Shown in pieces: positions 20,601-30,320 of a stretch of 47,451 bases of DNA. The notes below the pieces were generated by a model, which saw only the letters and a list, made by a program, of their open reading frames with translations, was not told the DNA's origin and searched no databases. This DNA comes from DASZCR01 sp035942915 (GTDB lineage Bacteria > Acidobacteriota > Blastocatellia > Pyrinomonadales > Pyrinomonadaceae): contig DASZCR010000223.1 in NCBI GenBank assembly GCA_035942915.1, positions 1 through 47,451 on the forward strand. Direction: 5' to 3'. Made by a program: the position numbers and the translations under genes. Each line of letters opens with the position of its first letter. Within the stretch, counting starts at the first letter, position 1.

Positions 20601-23230
20601 ACATCACACAGGTTTGTCAGAACAACGACAATCACATCGAACTCATCAGCACCAACAGGGATGGAAACCGGAGCAGCAACGGCGACTCGACCGCGCCTTC
20701 GATGAGCGAAAGCGGATTGCGCATCGCCTTCGTCAGCACCGGCTCGAACCTCGTCAACGCGCTCCTGCGTGAAGACACCAAGCCTGACATCTACGTGCGC
20801 GACCGCGCGGGCGCAGGCTCGACCGAGTTGGTCAGCATCAACCGAGACGGCGACGGCAGCGGCAACGCCCCGTCGGTCGAAGCCGTCATCTCTGGTAACG
20901 GAGAGTTTGTGGCCTTCGTCAGCCGCGCCTCGAACCTCATCCCACTCGCAGATGACGGCAAGGAGCGCGACCGGAACGACAAGCGAGATGTCTTTTTACG
21001 CGCCCTCGGCCAGCCCACTCAGCCGACGATACTCGTCAGCGCAACCCAGAGCGGCCGGAGCGCCAAAGGCGCTTCAGGCTCGCCCGTGATGAGTTTCGAC
21101 GGTCGCTTCGTCGCCTTCCTCAGCACCGGCACGAATCTCATCTCCAACGTGCTCGATAACAACGGCGCGCCGGACGTTTTCCTTCGCTTCCACTCCGGCG
21201 ATACCGACACGACCGAATTAATCAGCATCAGCGCGCCGACCGGCATCGCAGCCAACCCGCCACGCACGGCGAACGGCGCTTCAACCGACCCGCTCATCAG
21301 CCGCGAAGGAGACTTCGTCGCCTTCGTCAGCACGGGCAGCAACGTCACTTACAACGACCTCAATCACAAGCCCGATGTCTTCCGGCGCACCTCTCAGCAG
21401 AAACTCGGCGCAGCCGCCTTCACCCAACCCACCATCCAGTTTGCCGAGCCTTCGTTCATCGTCAACGAAGAGGCCGGTCTGGCGACCGTCACCGTGACGC
21501 GCGATGGAGTGTTCAGCAGTTCCAACATGAGCGTCAACTACTCGACCGGCGGCGGCACGGCCACGCCCGGCAGCGACTACACGCACGCCAGCGGCACGCT
21601 CGTCTTCTCAGGGACGGAGGCCAGCAAGACGTTCGACGTGCCCATCCACAGCGACACGCTCGACGAGCGCGACGAAACAGTCTCGCTCACGCTCAGCAAC
21701 CCCACCGGCGGCGCGACACTTGGCTCGCAGAGTTCGGCTTCGCTGACGATTGAAGACGACGACGCGCCGCCGAAGGCCACCATCGCAGATGTCACGGTTG
21801 CCGAGCCTTTGACCGGCACGACCAGCGCCGTCTTCACCGTCACACTCTCGGCCGCGTCCGCACAACTCATCACGCTCGACTACGAGACGGAGGACGGCAC
21901 GGCTCAGGCCGGGAGCGACTACGAGCAGACGGCCAGTGCGTTGACCTTCAATCCGGGTGAAACGGTCAAGACCGTGCCCGTCACCATCAACAGCGATGCG
22001 CTGGCCGAAGGCAGCGAGACCTTCTCGCTCAACCTCTCCGACTCGCCCGCCGTCATCGCTCCCACCGGACATAGCTTCTGCAACATCAAGGACAACGGCG
22101 TCTTAATCACCGAGTTTCGTTTCAGAGGCCCGACACCTTCGACGCCCGACGCGGGCGACGGCTCGCTCGACGAGTTCATCGAACTCTACAACAACTCCGA
22201 TGCACCTCTGACCGTCTCGACGCTGGACGGCTCGGCCGGATGGGCGCTCGTCGCCGTCGATAGTGAAAATCTGTTGACGACGCTCGGCGTCATTCCCAAT
22301 GGCACAGTCATCCCCGCGCGCGGCCATTACCTCTTCGTCAACAAAGATGCTGTCAACAACACCGGCGGCCGTTACAGCCTCGACGCTTACGCCGCCGGAG
22401 ACAGCTTCTACACACACGACATCGCAGACGACGCTGGAATAGCCCTCTTCGTCACGGCCAACGCAGACAACTTCGTCGCCGAACGCAGGCTCGATGCGGT
22501 CGGCTTCGACAGGTTATCGGGCGACATTCCGGGTCTGTTCCGTGAAGGCGCAGGTCTGCCGCCCGTCGTCATCAGCGACGGGCAATACAGCTTCGTGCGG
22601 AAACTGGCCGGAGGCGCTCCGCAGGACACGAACGACAACGAACAGGATTTCGTTTTCGTCTCACCCGACGGCGGACGCTACGGCCGCCTCTCATCGATTC
22701 TCGGCGCGCCGGGGCCGGAGAACATGAGCAGCCCGGCCGGACGCAGCATCGCCTTTGGGCCGCTCGACCCGCTGGCCTTTGAAACGCAACCGCCAAACCG
22801 TCTGCGAAACACGTCGGCCGTCGGCGAGAACGCCAGATTCGGCACGCTCGCCATTCGCCGTACCTACACCAACAACACCGGCTCCGCCATCACGCGCCTG
22901 CGCTTCCGCGTGATAGACATCACGACGCTCAACAGTCCCAACATATGCAACGGCTGTGTGCAGGCCGACGTGCGAGTCCTGAGTCGTGCAGGCAGCTTCA
23001 ACGTGACACGAACCGACGGCACGTCGGCCGTCGTTCACGGGACGAGTGTCGAAGAGGTGGCTGCGCAAAGCACGGACTTGGGCGGCGGTCTCAACCATAG
23101 CCTTTCGACAGGAACAATCACCCTTGAAACTCCGCTCGGACAGGGAGCCAGCATCAACGTCGAGTTCCTGCTTGGCGTCGAGTCGACGGGCTTCTTCAGG
23201 TTCTACGTGAATTTCGAGGCTCTACCATAA
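17660..23230 (+). CDS. Giant secreted multidomain protein (propeller, FN3, Calx-beta, lamin-tail)
   Basis: A 1856-residue secreted protein. ATG 17660 with TGGAGAC upstream. A signal-like hydrophobic segment (LVLCLLLLGQGLLLVVSTGS, residues about 28-47) is followed by a Pro/Glu-rich linker (about 100-170). A domain with DTTGAVG and NNNYVAQSK signatures (about 190-640) comes next, then a fibronectin type III domain (about 645-745). Eight PD40/TolB-like repeats (about 760-1250, each with DGRFVAFVS and D-[IV]-[FY] strands) probably form a beta-propeller. Two Calx-beta domains (about 1255-1475), a lamin-tail-like domain (ITEFRFRG and LDEFIELYNNS, about 1477-1640) and a beta-rich C-terminus (about 1690-1856) follow. 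It likely sits on the cell surface or is released. No enzyme motif was found; adhesion or matrix binding is inference. Confidence 0.85.
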   Translation: MKSKFPRPSLLKQLFNLRLIFNKRTRLVLCLLLLGQGLLLVVSTGSSAKKLREGRADKQRVGFAQISDTVSAAPPPTQSEMTPALKAIPLDDTSDPTAPPITVSSFKVLNCKKSGEAAALNQQPSASEERETKSIPPPGRRDEEPPPPVNEDGDDIPPTEPPASGDDLTAPAPTEMLEPRLPSPQASQSFAGGFDEPEIGTNFGFIPPDTTGAVGLDKLFVTLNNNYVAQSKTTGARLSACSINGFWSPLNTTGAADPRVQYDPYNNRWLAVAISNLRAPDSTVLVAVSQTSDPEGDWLGVAFKVGCEGGTLGCHDAGQWADFPMLGFNKNWVGVTWNYFAIDNAGYVENGGLLIDYPKLRNGTVEAIRIESLGGSQAGFCMHPATTYSATEEVLYLVSHFDRTVGSYVVFDVSPAAPSEPLPIGVKIKNRRGGGWKEPSGNVLPQHCPTEPCPAPGQIHAVDDTIRSNVVFRNGRLYYAQTVGLGGSSANVFRRTAAQWTVLDAQTGVFLDGGRIEDASATDSNGGKWYAHPSISVNRDGDIMLGFSEFESDDFVDAGYAFRFSTDPPETMRDPVLYKEGEDYYSKVDGGGRNRWGDYSHTVVDPTNDRDLWTIQEYAAQRVGTGANSSRWGTWWAKVTTPLPPAAPTNLSATPDAQPRIKLNWTDNSDDEDGYRVERADEHCAEFREIECSAPTPTGCEDTNVLPGTTYTYRVSAFREASGASSPSNEVSVKTLDSPLVSATRLASRRAFEKDSSGNSAANSPAISDDGRFVAFVSTSTNLHEKDKQSRADVYVRDMQSGVIELISIGSSGEQSDGISTAPSISGDGRFVVFESTATNIVSQEETHQDTNGKVKDIFIRDRVSCRTSLVSISASASAAAGASTSPLISRNGESVVFVSKSHLVAPDGDQKPDVYVYRRNASPAVSLVSINNDCSASGNGISTDPVISADGRLVAFASNSTTLVPSARDGLPNFDIFLRDITQVCQNNDNHIELISTNRDGNRSSNGDSTAPSMSESGLRIAFVSTGSNLVNALLREDTKPDIYVRDRAGAGSTELVSINRDGDGSGNAPSVEAVISGNGEFVAFVSRASNLIPLADDGKERDRNDKRDVFLRALGQPTQPTILVSATQSGRSAKGASGSPVMSFDGRFVAFLSTGTNLISNVLDNNGAPDVFLRFHSGDTDTTELISISAPTGIAANPPRTANGASTDPLISREGDFVAFVSTGSNVTYNDLNHKPDVFRRTSQQKLGAAAFTQPTIQFAEPSFIVNEEAGLATVTVTRDGVFSSSNMSVNYSTGGGTATPGSDYTHASGTLVFSGTEASKTFDVPIHSDTLDERDETVSLTLSNPTGGATLGSQSSASLTIEDDDAPPKATIADVTVAEPLTGTTSAVFTVTLSAASAQLITLDYETEDGTAQAGSDYEQTASALTFNPGETVKTVPVTINSDALAEGSETFSLNLSDSPAVIAPTGHSFCNIKDNGVLITEFRFRGPTPSTPDAGDGSLDEFIELYNNSDAPLTVSTLDGSAGWALVAVDSENLLTTLGVIPNGTVIPARGHYLFVNKDAVNNTGGRYSLDAYAAGDSFYTHDIADDAGIALFVTANADNFVAERRLDAVGFDRLSGDIPGLFREGAGLPPVVISDGQYSFVRKLAGGAPQDTNDNEQDFVFVSPDGGRYGRLSSILGAPGPENMSSPAGRSIAFGPLDPLAFETQPPNRLRNTSAVGENARFGTLAIRRTYTNNTGSAITRLRFRVIDITTLNSPNICNGCVQADVRVLSRAGSFNVTRTDGTSAVVHGTSVEEVAAQSTDLGGGLNHSLSTGTITLETPLGQGASINVEFLLGVESTGFFRFYVNFEALP

Positions 23231-23260
23231 GAACCGCGCGCCACGCGCATCAACCATCGA

Positions 23261-23300
23261 GAGGCCGTCCGGGTTTTCAAATGGAAACCCGGACGGCCTC
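23261..23300 (+). terminator. Strong hairpin after the secreted-protein gene
   Basis: GAGGCCGTCCGGGTTT (23261-23276) pairs perfectly with AAACCCGGACGGCCTC (23285-23300), a 16-base stem with an 8-base loop. The following bases (GTCTTCT) are only partly T-rich, so termination is likely but not textbook. Confidence 0.75.
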
Positions 23301-23417
23301 GTCTTCTGAGGTGTCAGACAACGCATCGCGCAGGAGCCTCTCGCTTACGCGCGAAACGCATGTTGTAACAATAGATGCCGCGCCGGTGTCTGTTCTTATG
23401 TGAGGGGGGAAGTCCTC

Positions 23418-24197
23418 GTGAGAAGAATGAGACGTGCATCTTTCGTGGCGGGCGCGGCGTTGGCTGTGCTGCTGTGCGTTGCGCCGGTGTCGGCGCAGGA
23501 ATCGTCGAAGGCGTCTTTCGACGGGCTTTCGCAGGCACGCGCCGCGCTGGCCGGCTCGGCCGAAGAGGTCAAGAAGAACACGCAGGAATTGATTGCCCTG
23601 AAGGAAGACGAATTGGCCGCCGCGTCGCACAAGCAGGAGCAACTTCGTCAACTCTACGACGAAGGACTTATCGCGCAGAGGGAGATGGAAGAGGACGAAC
23701 GCAGGCTCGCCGAACTGCGCGCGACGGTGGCCGACTTGCGCCGTCAAATTGCCGAATCCGAACGCGTTATCGCAGAGGTCGAAGCGGCTGAGGAGGCTCG
23801 GAAGAAGGCTCAGGCAGAGGCGTCCGTGACCGCCTCCCTGTCGAAAACCGTGAGGCCGCCCGGAGCCTACAGCGCGACCTCAACCGTCATTCGCCATACT
23901 GGCTCGAACAGTTGGACGGTCGCCAATCTGTCGAGCGTGCAAGCGTTCTTCGCCTCGACTTTCGGGCGCGCTCTGCCCGTCAGCGCCTACGGCCAGACGG
24001 CGACGCATACGCGGCTCGGCTTCGACCACAGTCGCGCTGTCGATGTAGCTCTGCATCCAGACAGCACGCAGGGGCGCGCGCTCATCAGCTATCTGCAAAG
24101 TCGTGGCATCACGTTTATCGCTTTTCGCGGCGCCGTTCCCGGCGCGGCCACCGGCGCACACATACACATCGGCGCGCCCTCGCATCGCATCGGCTAA
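23418..24197 (+). CDS. Exported coiled-coil protein with C-terminal DD-peptidase-like region
   Basis: A 259-residue protein. GTG 23418 was chosen because GAGGGGGGAAG lies about 6 bases upstream; ATG 23427 is possible. Signal peptide: RRASFVAGAALAVLLCVAPV then SAQ (residues about 5-27). Residues about 40-135 form a long charged coiled coil (repeats of EE, LRR, RLAEL). Residues about 150-259 are a globular end with TATHTRLGFDHSRAVDVAL and GAHIHIG, His and Asp positions that recall the Hedgehog/DD-peptidase (M15) metal site. Zinc peptidase activity on peptidoglycan is therefore possible, but the usual SxHxxGxAxD pattern is not exact. It is preceded by a terminator and lies 185 bases upstream of the export operon. 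Confidence 0.7.
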   Translation: MRRMRRASFVAGAALAVLLCVAPVSAQESSKASFDGLSQARAALAGSAEEVKKNTQELIALKEDELAAASHKQEQLRQLYDEGLIAQREMEEDERRLAELRATVADLRRQIAESERVIAEVEAAEEARKKAQAEASVTASLSKTVRPPGAYSATSTVIRHTGSNSWTVANLSSVQAFFASTFGRALPVSAYGQTATHTRLGFDHSRAVDVALHPDSTQGRALISYLQSRGITFIAFRGAVPGAATGAHIHIGAPSHRIG

Positions 24198-24382
24198 ACC
24201 TGTCATTTCGCAAGCCACACGGCCGCAATCAAAACGCAATCTTCCTGAAGGCTTCGGGTGTAACGAGGCCGAGCCTTGCGGTGTCTAACAATAGTGTGGG
24301 CGGATGGAAAGTCGAGCTTTCCGTCTGCGTCGGCAGCAGAGGCATTGGGCGGTCTTATTTGCGGCTCGCGCGGAGAAGAAAA

Positions 24383-26083
24383 ATGAAGTGGATGAAAGCA
24401 CAACTGGGCACCAAGAAACGGCTCGCGCTGGTCTGCGCGGCGGTCATGCTGGCGTGCGCGATGGGCTTCTGGTTCTGGGGCGACGGGGCGAGCGCGGCTG
24501 AATATCTAACGGCGCGCGTCGAACGCGGCGACCTGCGCAACACGGTCACGGCGACCGGAACCTTGCAGGCCGTCACGACCGTACAGGTCGGCTCTCAGGC
24601 GTCGGGCACTATCTCGGCGCTGTACGCGGATTTTAACTCGACCGTGAAGAAGGGGCAGGTCATCGCGCAGTTAGACCCCTCGACCACGCAGGCGCAAATC
24701 GAGCAGGCGCGCGCCAATCTCGAACAGGCGCAGGCCGGGTTGCAGCAGGCGCGCGCCGGACTCGTGCAGGCGCGTGCGGGCGTCTCGTCTTCGCGCGCGG
24801 GCGTCTCGGATGCGCAGGCGAAAGCGAGCGCCGCAGGCTCGACCACGCAGAACCAGCGCGCAGGCGTGACGAGCGCGGAGGCCAACGTCGCCGTGCTCAA
24901 GGCGCAACTTGACGACGCCGCGAGCGTGCTGCGACAGGAAGCCTCTCTGCTGCAAAGCGGCGTCATCTCGCAGCGTCAGTACGAGACGGCCGAGACGGCG
25001 CACAAGACTGCACAGGCGCGTTATAACCAGGCGCTCGCACAGTTGAATCAGGCGGTGCTCAGCGAGCGTTCGGCGGCGAGCGCCGGGCAGACGCAGGCGC
25101 AAGCGCAAATCGAGCAGGCGCAGTCGCAGGTCGAACAGTCGCAGGCGCAGGTCGAACAGTCGCAGGCGCAGGTCTTAAACGCAGAGGCACAGGTGCAGCA
25201 GGCGCGCGCCGCGCTCCAACTCGCAGAATTGAATCTGGCGCACACGACCATTCGCTCGCCGATTGACGGCGTGGTCGTCTCGCGCAACGTCGATGTCGGA
25301 CAGACCGTCGCCGCCAGCCTCTCGGCTCCGACGCTCTTCACCATCGCGCAAGACCTGACGCAGATGCAGGTCATCGCCAACATTGACCAGGCCGACATCG
25401 GGTTGGTCGAGCAGGCGAAGAGCGCCAGGTTCGACGTTGACGCCTTCCCCGGCGTCGAGTTCACGGGAACGATTCAGCAACTCCGTCTCAATCCTGTGAG
25501 CGCGCAGAACGTCGTCACCTACAACGTCGTGATTGACGTGCAGAATCCTGAGCAGAAGTTAAAACCGGGCATGACGGCGAACCTCAGCATCACGATTGAC
25601 GAGCGCAACAACGTCGTCAAAATCCCGAACGCAGCCCTGCGCTTCACGCCGCAGTTGACCGAAGAGCAACGCGCGCAGCGACGCGCGGCCGCCGGGTCGA
25701 ATCAGAGCGGCGAGCGCGGCGCGCGTCGTCAACAGACTGAGAACGCGGGCGGCGGCGAAGCTGCGACGGGGCAGGGCGAAGCGCGACGCGGCGGCGGCGG
25801 AGTTGCGCCGTCGAGCGCGCCGGTGCTCGCAGGTCAGGTGCGCCGCGTCTGGGTGCTCGACGCCAACAAGCAGCCGCAGCCTCGACGCGTCAAGATAGGA
25901 CTGACCGACGGCGCGGCGACGGAAATCGTCGAAGGCGAACTGCAAGAGGGCGACGTGGTTATCACCGGCCAGAACGTCTCGAACGGCCAGAGCGCGACGC
26001 AGCGACAGCAGGGAAGTCAGCCGTCCGCGCCCGGCTTCGGTGGCGCGCCGCGCGGCGGGGGCGGCGCAGGCAGGGGTCGTTAG
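24383..26083 (+). CDS. macA: MacA-like periplasmic adaptor subunit
   Basis: A 566-residue membrane-fusion protein that links an inner-membrane ABC exporter to an outer-membrane channel. ATG 24383 (MKWMKAQLGTKKR) with GGAGA nearby. One N-terminal membrane helix (LALVCAAVMLACAMGFWFW, residues about 14-32) is followed by a lipoyl half-motif (TATGTLQAVTTVQVGSQ, about 56-72), a long alpha-hairpin coiled coil with many seven-residue repeats (QARAGL, QVEQSQA, about 95-275), the second lipoyl half and beta-barrel (about 285-400), and a low-complexity Arg/Gly/Gln-rich tail (about 430-566). The hairpin is longer than usual because of tandem heptads (25127-25173). It is first in an operon with 26185 and 27043. 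Confidence 0.9.
   Translation: MKWMKAQLGTKKRLALVCAAVMLACAMGFWFWGDGASAAEYLTARVERGDLRNTVTATGTLQAVTTVQVGSQASGTISALYADFNSTVKKGQVIAQLDPSTTQAQIEQARANLEQAQAGLQQARAGLVQARAGVSSSRAGVSDAQAKASAAGSTTQNQRAGVTSAEANVAVLKAQLDDAASVLRQEASLLQSGVISQRQYETAETAHKTAQARYNQALAQLNQAVLSERSAASAGQTQAQAQIEQAQSQVEQSQAQVEQSQAQVLNAEAQVQQARAALQLAELNLAHTTIRSPIDGVVVSRNVDVGQTVAASLSAPTLFTIAQDLTQMQVIANIDQADIGLVEQAKSARFDVDAFPGVEFTGTIQQLRLNPVSAQNVVTYNVVIDVQNPEQKLKPGMTANLSITIDERNNVVKIPNAALRFTPQLTEEQRAQRRAAAGSNQSGERGARRQQTENAGGGEAATGQGEARRGGGGVAPSSAPVLAGQVRRVWVLDANKQPQPRRVKIGLTDGAATEIVEGELQEGDVVITGQNVSNGQSATQRQQGSQPSAPGFGGAPRGGGGAGRGR
25127..25173 (+). repeat. 21-bp tandem repeat inside the adaptor coiled coil
   Basis: CAGGTCGAACAGTCGCAGGC followed by G is repeated twice in a row (25127-25147 and 25148-25168), with a third partial copy. 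It encodes QVEQSQA, exactly one heptad, so the repeat lengthens the coiled-coil hairpin without breaking its register. Confidence 0.85.
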
Positions 26084-26184
26084 TCTCCGACAGAGACTAG
26101 CGGCCACGACGGACGGCCGCCGCGACGGGAGTCAGCAACAGCGGCGGCCGTCTCGTTCGACACGGCACGCGGGAGAGTTAAGCG

Positions 26185-27006
26185 ATGCAGGCGACACATG
26201 AAATCGGGCGGCACATCGACGCGGGCGCAACACTGCTTCAGCCACAGAGCGCAGCGCGCCCCGTGATTCGTCTCGAACAGATTCACAAGACGTACACGAT
26301 GGGCGATGTCGAGGTACATGCTCTGCGCGGCGTCTCGCTCACGATTCATGAAGGCGAGTTCGTCGCCATCATGGGCACTTCGGGTTCAGGTAAATCGACG
26401 ATGATGAACATCGTCGGCTGCCTCGACCGTCCGACGCGCGGCCGCTACATCATCGAGGGGCAGGATGTCTCCGAGTTGTCGAAGGACGAACGCGCAGACA
26501 TTCGCAGCCGCAAACTCGGCTTCGTCTTTCAGGGCTTCAATCTGCTCTCGCGCACCTCTGCATTGGAGAACGTCGAATTGCCGATGCTCTATGCGAACGT
26601 CGAGACGGGCGAGCGGCGGCGGCGTGCACAGGAGGCTCTGCGCTCGGTCGGTTTGGCAGGACGCGAGCAGAACCATCCGAACCAGCTTTCGGGCGGCCAG
26701 CAGCAACGCGTCGCCATCGCCCGCGCGCTCGTCAACAACCCGACGCTGATTCTCGCAGACGAGCCGACCGGCGCGCTCGACTCGCGCACCTCAGTCGAAG
26801 TGATGGAGATTTTCCAGCGCCTCAACCGCGAGCGCGGCATCACGCTCGTCCTTGTCACGCACGAGCCGGACATCGCCGCATACGCAGACCGCGTCGTCGT
26901 CTTCAAGGACGGAAAAATCAGGAAGGATTACGTCGTGGACAGTCCGCGCGATGCGGCCGCAGAGTTGCAGAATCTGCCGCCGGTCGAACTCGAAGACGAA
27001 GACTAG
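26185..27006 (+). CDS. macB: ABC transporter ATP-binding subunit (MacB/LolD type)
   Basis: A 273-residue ATPase powering the exporter. ATG 26185 follows GGGAGAG. Walker A is GTSGSGKST (residues about 63-71), the Q-loop is in GFVFQGFNLL (about 112-121), the ABC signature is LSGGQQQRVAI (about 169-179), Walker B is LILADEPTGALD (about 188-199) and the H-loop is in LVTHEPD (about 221-227). The NLLSRTSALENVELP segment is typical of MacB/LolD-like exporters. A 40-residue N-terminal extension (before VIRLEQIH) is present. Here the ATPase is a separate gene, unlike the fused MacB of Escherichia coli. Confidence 0.93.
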   Translation: MQATHEIGRHIDAGATLLQPQSAARPVIRLEQIHKTYTMGDVEVHALRGVSLTIHEGEFVAIMGTSGSGKSTMMNIVGCLDRPTRGRYIIEGQDVSELSKDERADIRSRKLGFVFQGFNLLSRTSALENVELPMLYANVETGERRRRAQEALRSVGLAGREQNHPNQLSGGQQQRVAIARALVNNPTLILADEPTGALDSRTSVEVMEIFQRLNRERGITLVLVTHEPDIAAYADRVVVFKDGKIRKDYVVDSPRDAAAELQNLPPVELEDED

Positions 27007-27042
27007 TCTGATGTCTGGTCAGACAGATTGTCAGGTGAGAAC

Positions 27043-28269
<1,227 letters not shown>

Positions 28270-28318
28270 GGCAAGGGCAGGCACGACCGTCACGGCGGAC
28301 GAGTCTGAGTTGTGAGGT

Positions 28319-28657
28319 TTACCCGTTTCGTTGCGAGATTAAATTAGTGATATCCGTGTCGGCCGTTTTCGACCGTTCGTCGGAAGACACTTCAGCGCGC
28401 TCTTTCAGCCTTCTTCGTGCCGTGTCGAGTGCGCTGATGATGCTCGCGCATCGAGGACAGCCGGTCTCTGTATGATGCCAAATCTCTCTCAGTCTCGGCA
28501 CGTTGAGCGCCTCCGCCTCTTCCGTGCTGAACTCGTCCAGCTTGCTTATATCCAGAAGTCCATTGCTCAACACGATGCCATGGCAGGCATTGTATAAATC
28601 GTAAATGTCTCCGGCCTCGCTCTCGTGAAACGGGTCAGCCTCTTTTTGTCTGTCCAT
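28319..28657 (-). CDS. Small cysteine-containing protein, function unknown
   Basis: A 112-residue minus-strand protein starting at 28657, with GAGAGGAG upstream on that strand. It is soluble and acidic at the N-terminus. A TETGCPRCASIISAL segment (about residues 65-80) has a CxxC pair, and a further Cys lies at about residue 26. A single CxxC could bind metal or be a redox site. It starts 36 bases after the stop of the MOSC gene (28694-29395), so the two form a minus-strand operon. It converges with the permease gene at 28269, with about 50 bases between. No family was recognised. Confidence 0.66.
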   Translation of the reverse strand: MDRQKEADPFHESEAGDIYDLYNACHGIVLSNGLLDISKLDEFSTEEAEALNVPRLREIWHHTETGCPRCASIISALDTARRRLKERAEVSSDERSKTADTDITNLISQRNG

Positions 28658-28693
28658 GCCGCTCCTCTCTGGGGATTCAGTTCATGGCCGACT

Positions 28694-29395
28694 TCAGATG
28701 ATTTCAACCTGAGCGCCGGATTGAATCTCTCCGCCGAGAGAGACTTTCGCATAGACGCCAAAGTTTAGCTCGGCCTCGCGGCCGATGCAGGCGAAGATGC
28801 TCTTGTCTTCGGGGATGGCCGGTTGCGCAAAAGTGGTCATCACGCAGCGTTCGGTCGGACGCGTGATTTCCAGCAGCACGCTGCCGATGCGAAGCGTCTT
28901 GCCAAGCCAAGCCTGTTCGACCCGTCCTGCACCTGCGGTCTCTATCAACACGTTCGGACGAAATCTCCTCTCGTCAACGACCGAACCGGGAAGTTGCGCC
29001 TTCAGCCAGTCGAGCGAGGCGGTGGTGACGAGATGAACCGGAGCGTTGTCGAAATGCGGGATGGCCTCTTCCTTCGTGAGCGTCACGCTCCGGTTTAAGG
29101 CTTCGCTCAACTCCGTGTGGATGGAGGAATCGTCGCCGCGAAGAGATTTCCCATCGGGGAAAGTGATAACGGGGATGGTGTCGTCATAGACGGCTCGGAA
29201 TTTGAACAGCCCATCAATCTTCACGAACCTGCGAGTGTTCTTGCCGCTCCCGAACTTCCCCTGCTCGTCTCTGACGGCAAAAAGCCTGTCGCCGACGACG
29301 CCGCGCTCATCGATGAGCAGGCTGCGGCAAGGCTCGCCAATCATCGACTTGACCGGGTATCGCCACAAAGTTTTGACAACGCCGAGTAGCTTCAT
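28694..29395 (-). CDS. MOSC domain-containing protein (YiiM/MARC-like)
   Basis: A 233-residue protein. I chose ATG at 29395 (MKLLGVVKTLWRYPVKSM); a TTG seven codons earlier is less likely. The N-terminal beta-barrel motif LWRYPVKSM (residues about 10-18) and GVVGDRLFAV (about 33-42) are characteristic of MOSC-N. Residues about 130-230 form the MOSC domain, with RPTERCVMTTFAQ (Cys about 187), the putative Moco-sulphur site. Such proteins handle the molybdenum cofactor or reduce N-hydroxylated compounds. It is co-directional with the giant RHS gene upstream but is separated from it by a hairpin terminator at 29508-29548. Confidence 0.9.
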   Translation of the reverse strand: MKLLGVVKTLWRYPVKSMIGEPCRSLLIDERGVVGDRLFAVRDEQGKFGSGKNTRRFVKIDGLFKFRAVYDDTIPVITFPDGKSLRGDDSSIHTELSEALNRSVTLTKEEAIPHFDNAPVHLVTTASLDWLKAQLPGSVVDERRFRPNVLIETAGAGRVEQAWLGKTLRIGSVLLEITRPTERCVMTTFAQPAIPEDKSIFACIGREAELNFGVYAKVSLGGEIQSGAQVEII

Positions 29396-29507
29396 AGATG
29401 CTGTTTTTCCACTCAAAACAGGTGTCTCTGCGAGCAGGCAATATAGCAGCGTTCACAACGCGCGCGCACGTCAAACCTCGCTCCCGTCTCAATCGTCGCA
29501 ACTGAGA

Positions 29508-29548
29508 GAAGCCCTCCGCTGAGGATGGATGCCAGAGCGGAGGGCTTC
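29508..29548 (-). terminator. Hairpin terminator after the RHS gene
   Basis: GAAGCCCTCCGCT (29508-29520) pairs perfectly with AGCGGAGGGCTTC (29536-29548), a 13-base stem with a 15-base loop. It lies about 70 bases beyond the stop of the minus-strand RHS gene and 110 bases before the MOSC gene start. Confidence 0.75.
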
Positions 29549-29617
29549 GGTTGGGTCAAGGCGAGCCGGGTGTTTTTCGGTCGGTGCGACTACGCCTTCG
29601 TCGTGCATCCGGGTTCC

Positions 29618-30320
29618 TCAAGGCCAGATGGTGCGACTCCTGTCCTTGGGAATCAGAGGATGCTTTTCGCTGAAGACGTGATAGTGGATGTGCAACGGTG
29701 TGGGCGTGGGTCGCTCAGAGGCATCACGCCCGTCCCAGTAGTCGATGCGGACGATTTGCTCATACTGCCCGCTCTGTCGCTGAAACCCGATGCCGAAGAT
29801 GCGGCCTCCGCCCCTGATGCCGACGGCCAGTAGGAGGTCGGGTCTGACAGAAACGAATTTGTCCTTACGTCCCTTCGCGCCTGTGGGGGCTGTCGGGGCA
29901 TAGAAAATCTGCTTCAACTTCCCGGCCTTCTCCTCCGCATACAGCTTCGGCAGTCGCTTCACCATCCCCGGCGTTATCTCCTTCGCAATTTTCAGAGCGT
30001 TGTTCCCGATGCTGTCCGAGATGTCTCTCCAATGCGGGCCGATGGTGTCAATCACCTGCTGGAAGCCGGCCGTGATGGAACTGATGCTCATCCCCGCCTT
30101 CGCGCCGAAGTTGCGACGCAGCGCCGCCAGTACGTCGGCCTTCATCCGAGTCGTTGTCGGCGCGCTCAGTGCCGTCAGGATATCGCTCACCAGCGTCGCG
30201 TAGTCAAGAATCTTGGCAAGCGTCTGAGCCTTGTTGAGAAGATTCATGGCGGAGTCGTAGGTGCGATTGATTTTAAGGAGAACGCTTTGTATCTGCTGCG
30301 TGGTCGAGAGGTCGCTGACG
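29618..30320 (-). other. RHS C-terminal tail (putative effector domain)
   Basis: The part after the RHS core end (PTG, about residue 3735). Residues about 3736-3870 are helical (SAMNLLNKAQTLAKILDYAT, ALRRNFGAKAGM), and 3890-3968 are beta-rich, ending in LHIHYHVFSEKHP and IPKDRSRTIWP. I do not recognise a known toxin fold. The paired His residues (HIHYH) could bind metal. The genes immediately downstream are MOSC and a small Cys protein, neither a clear immunity gene. Confidence 0.5.
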
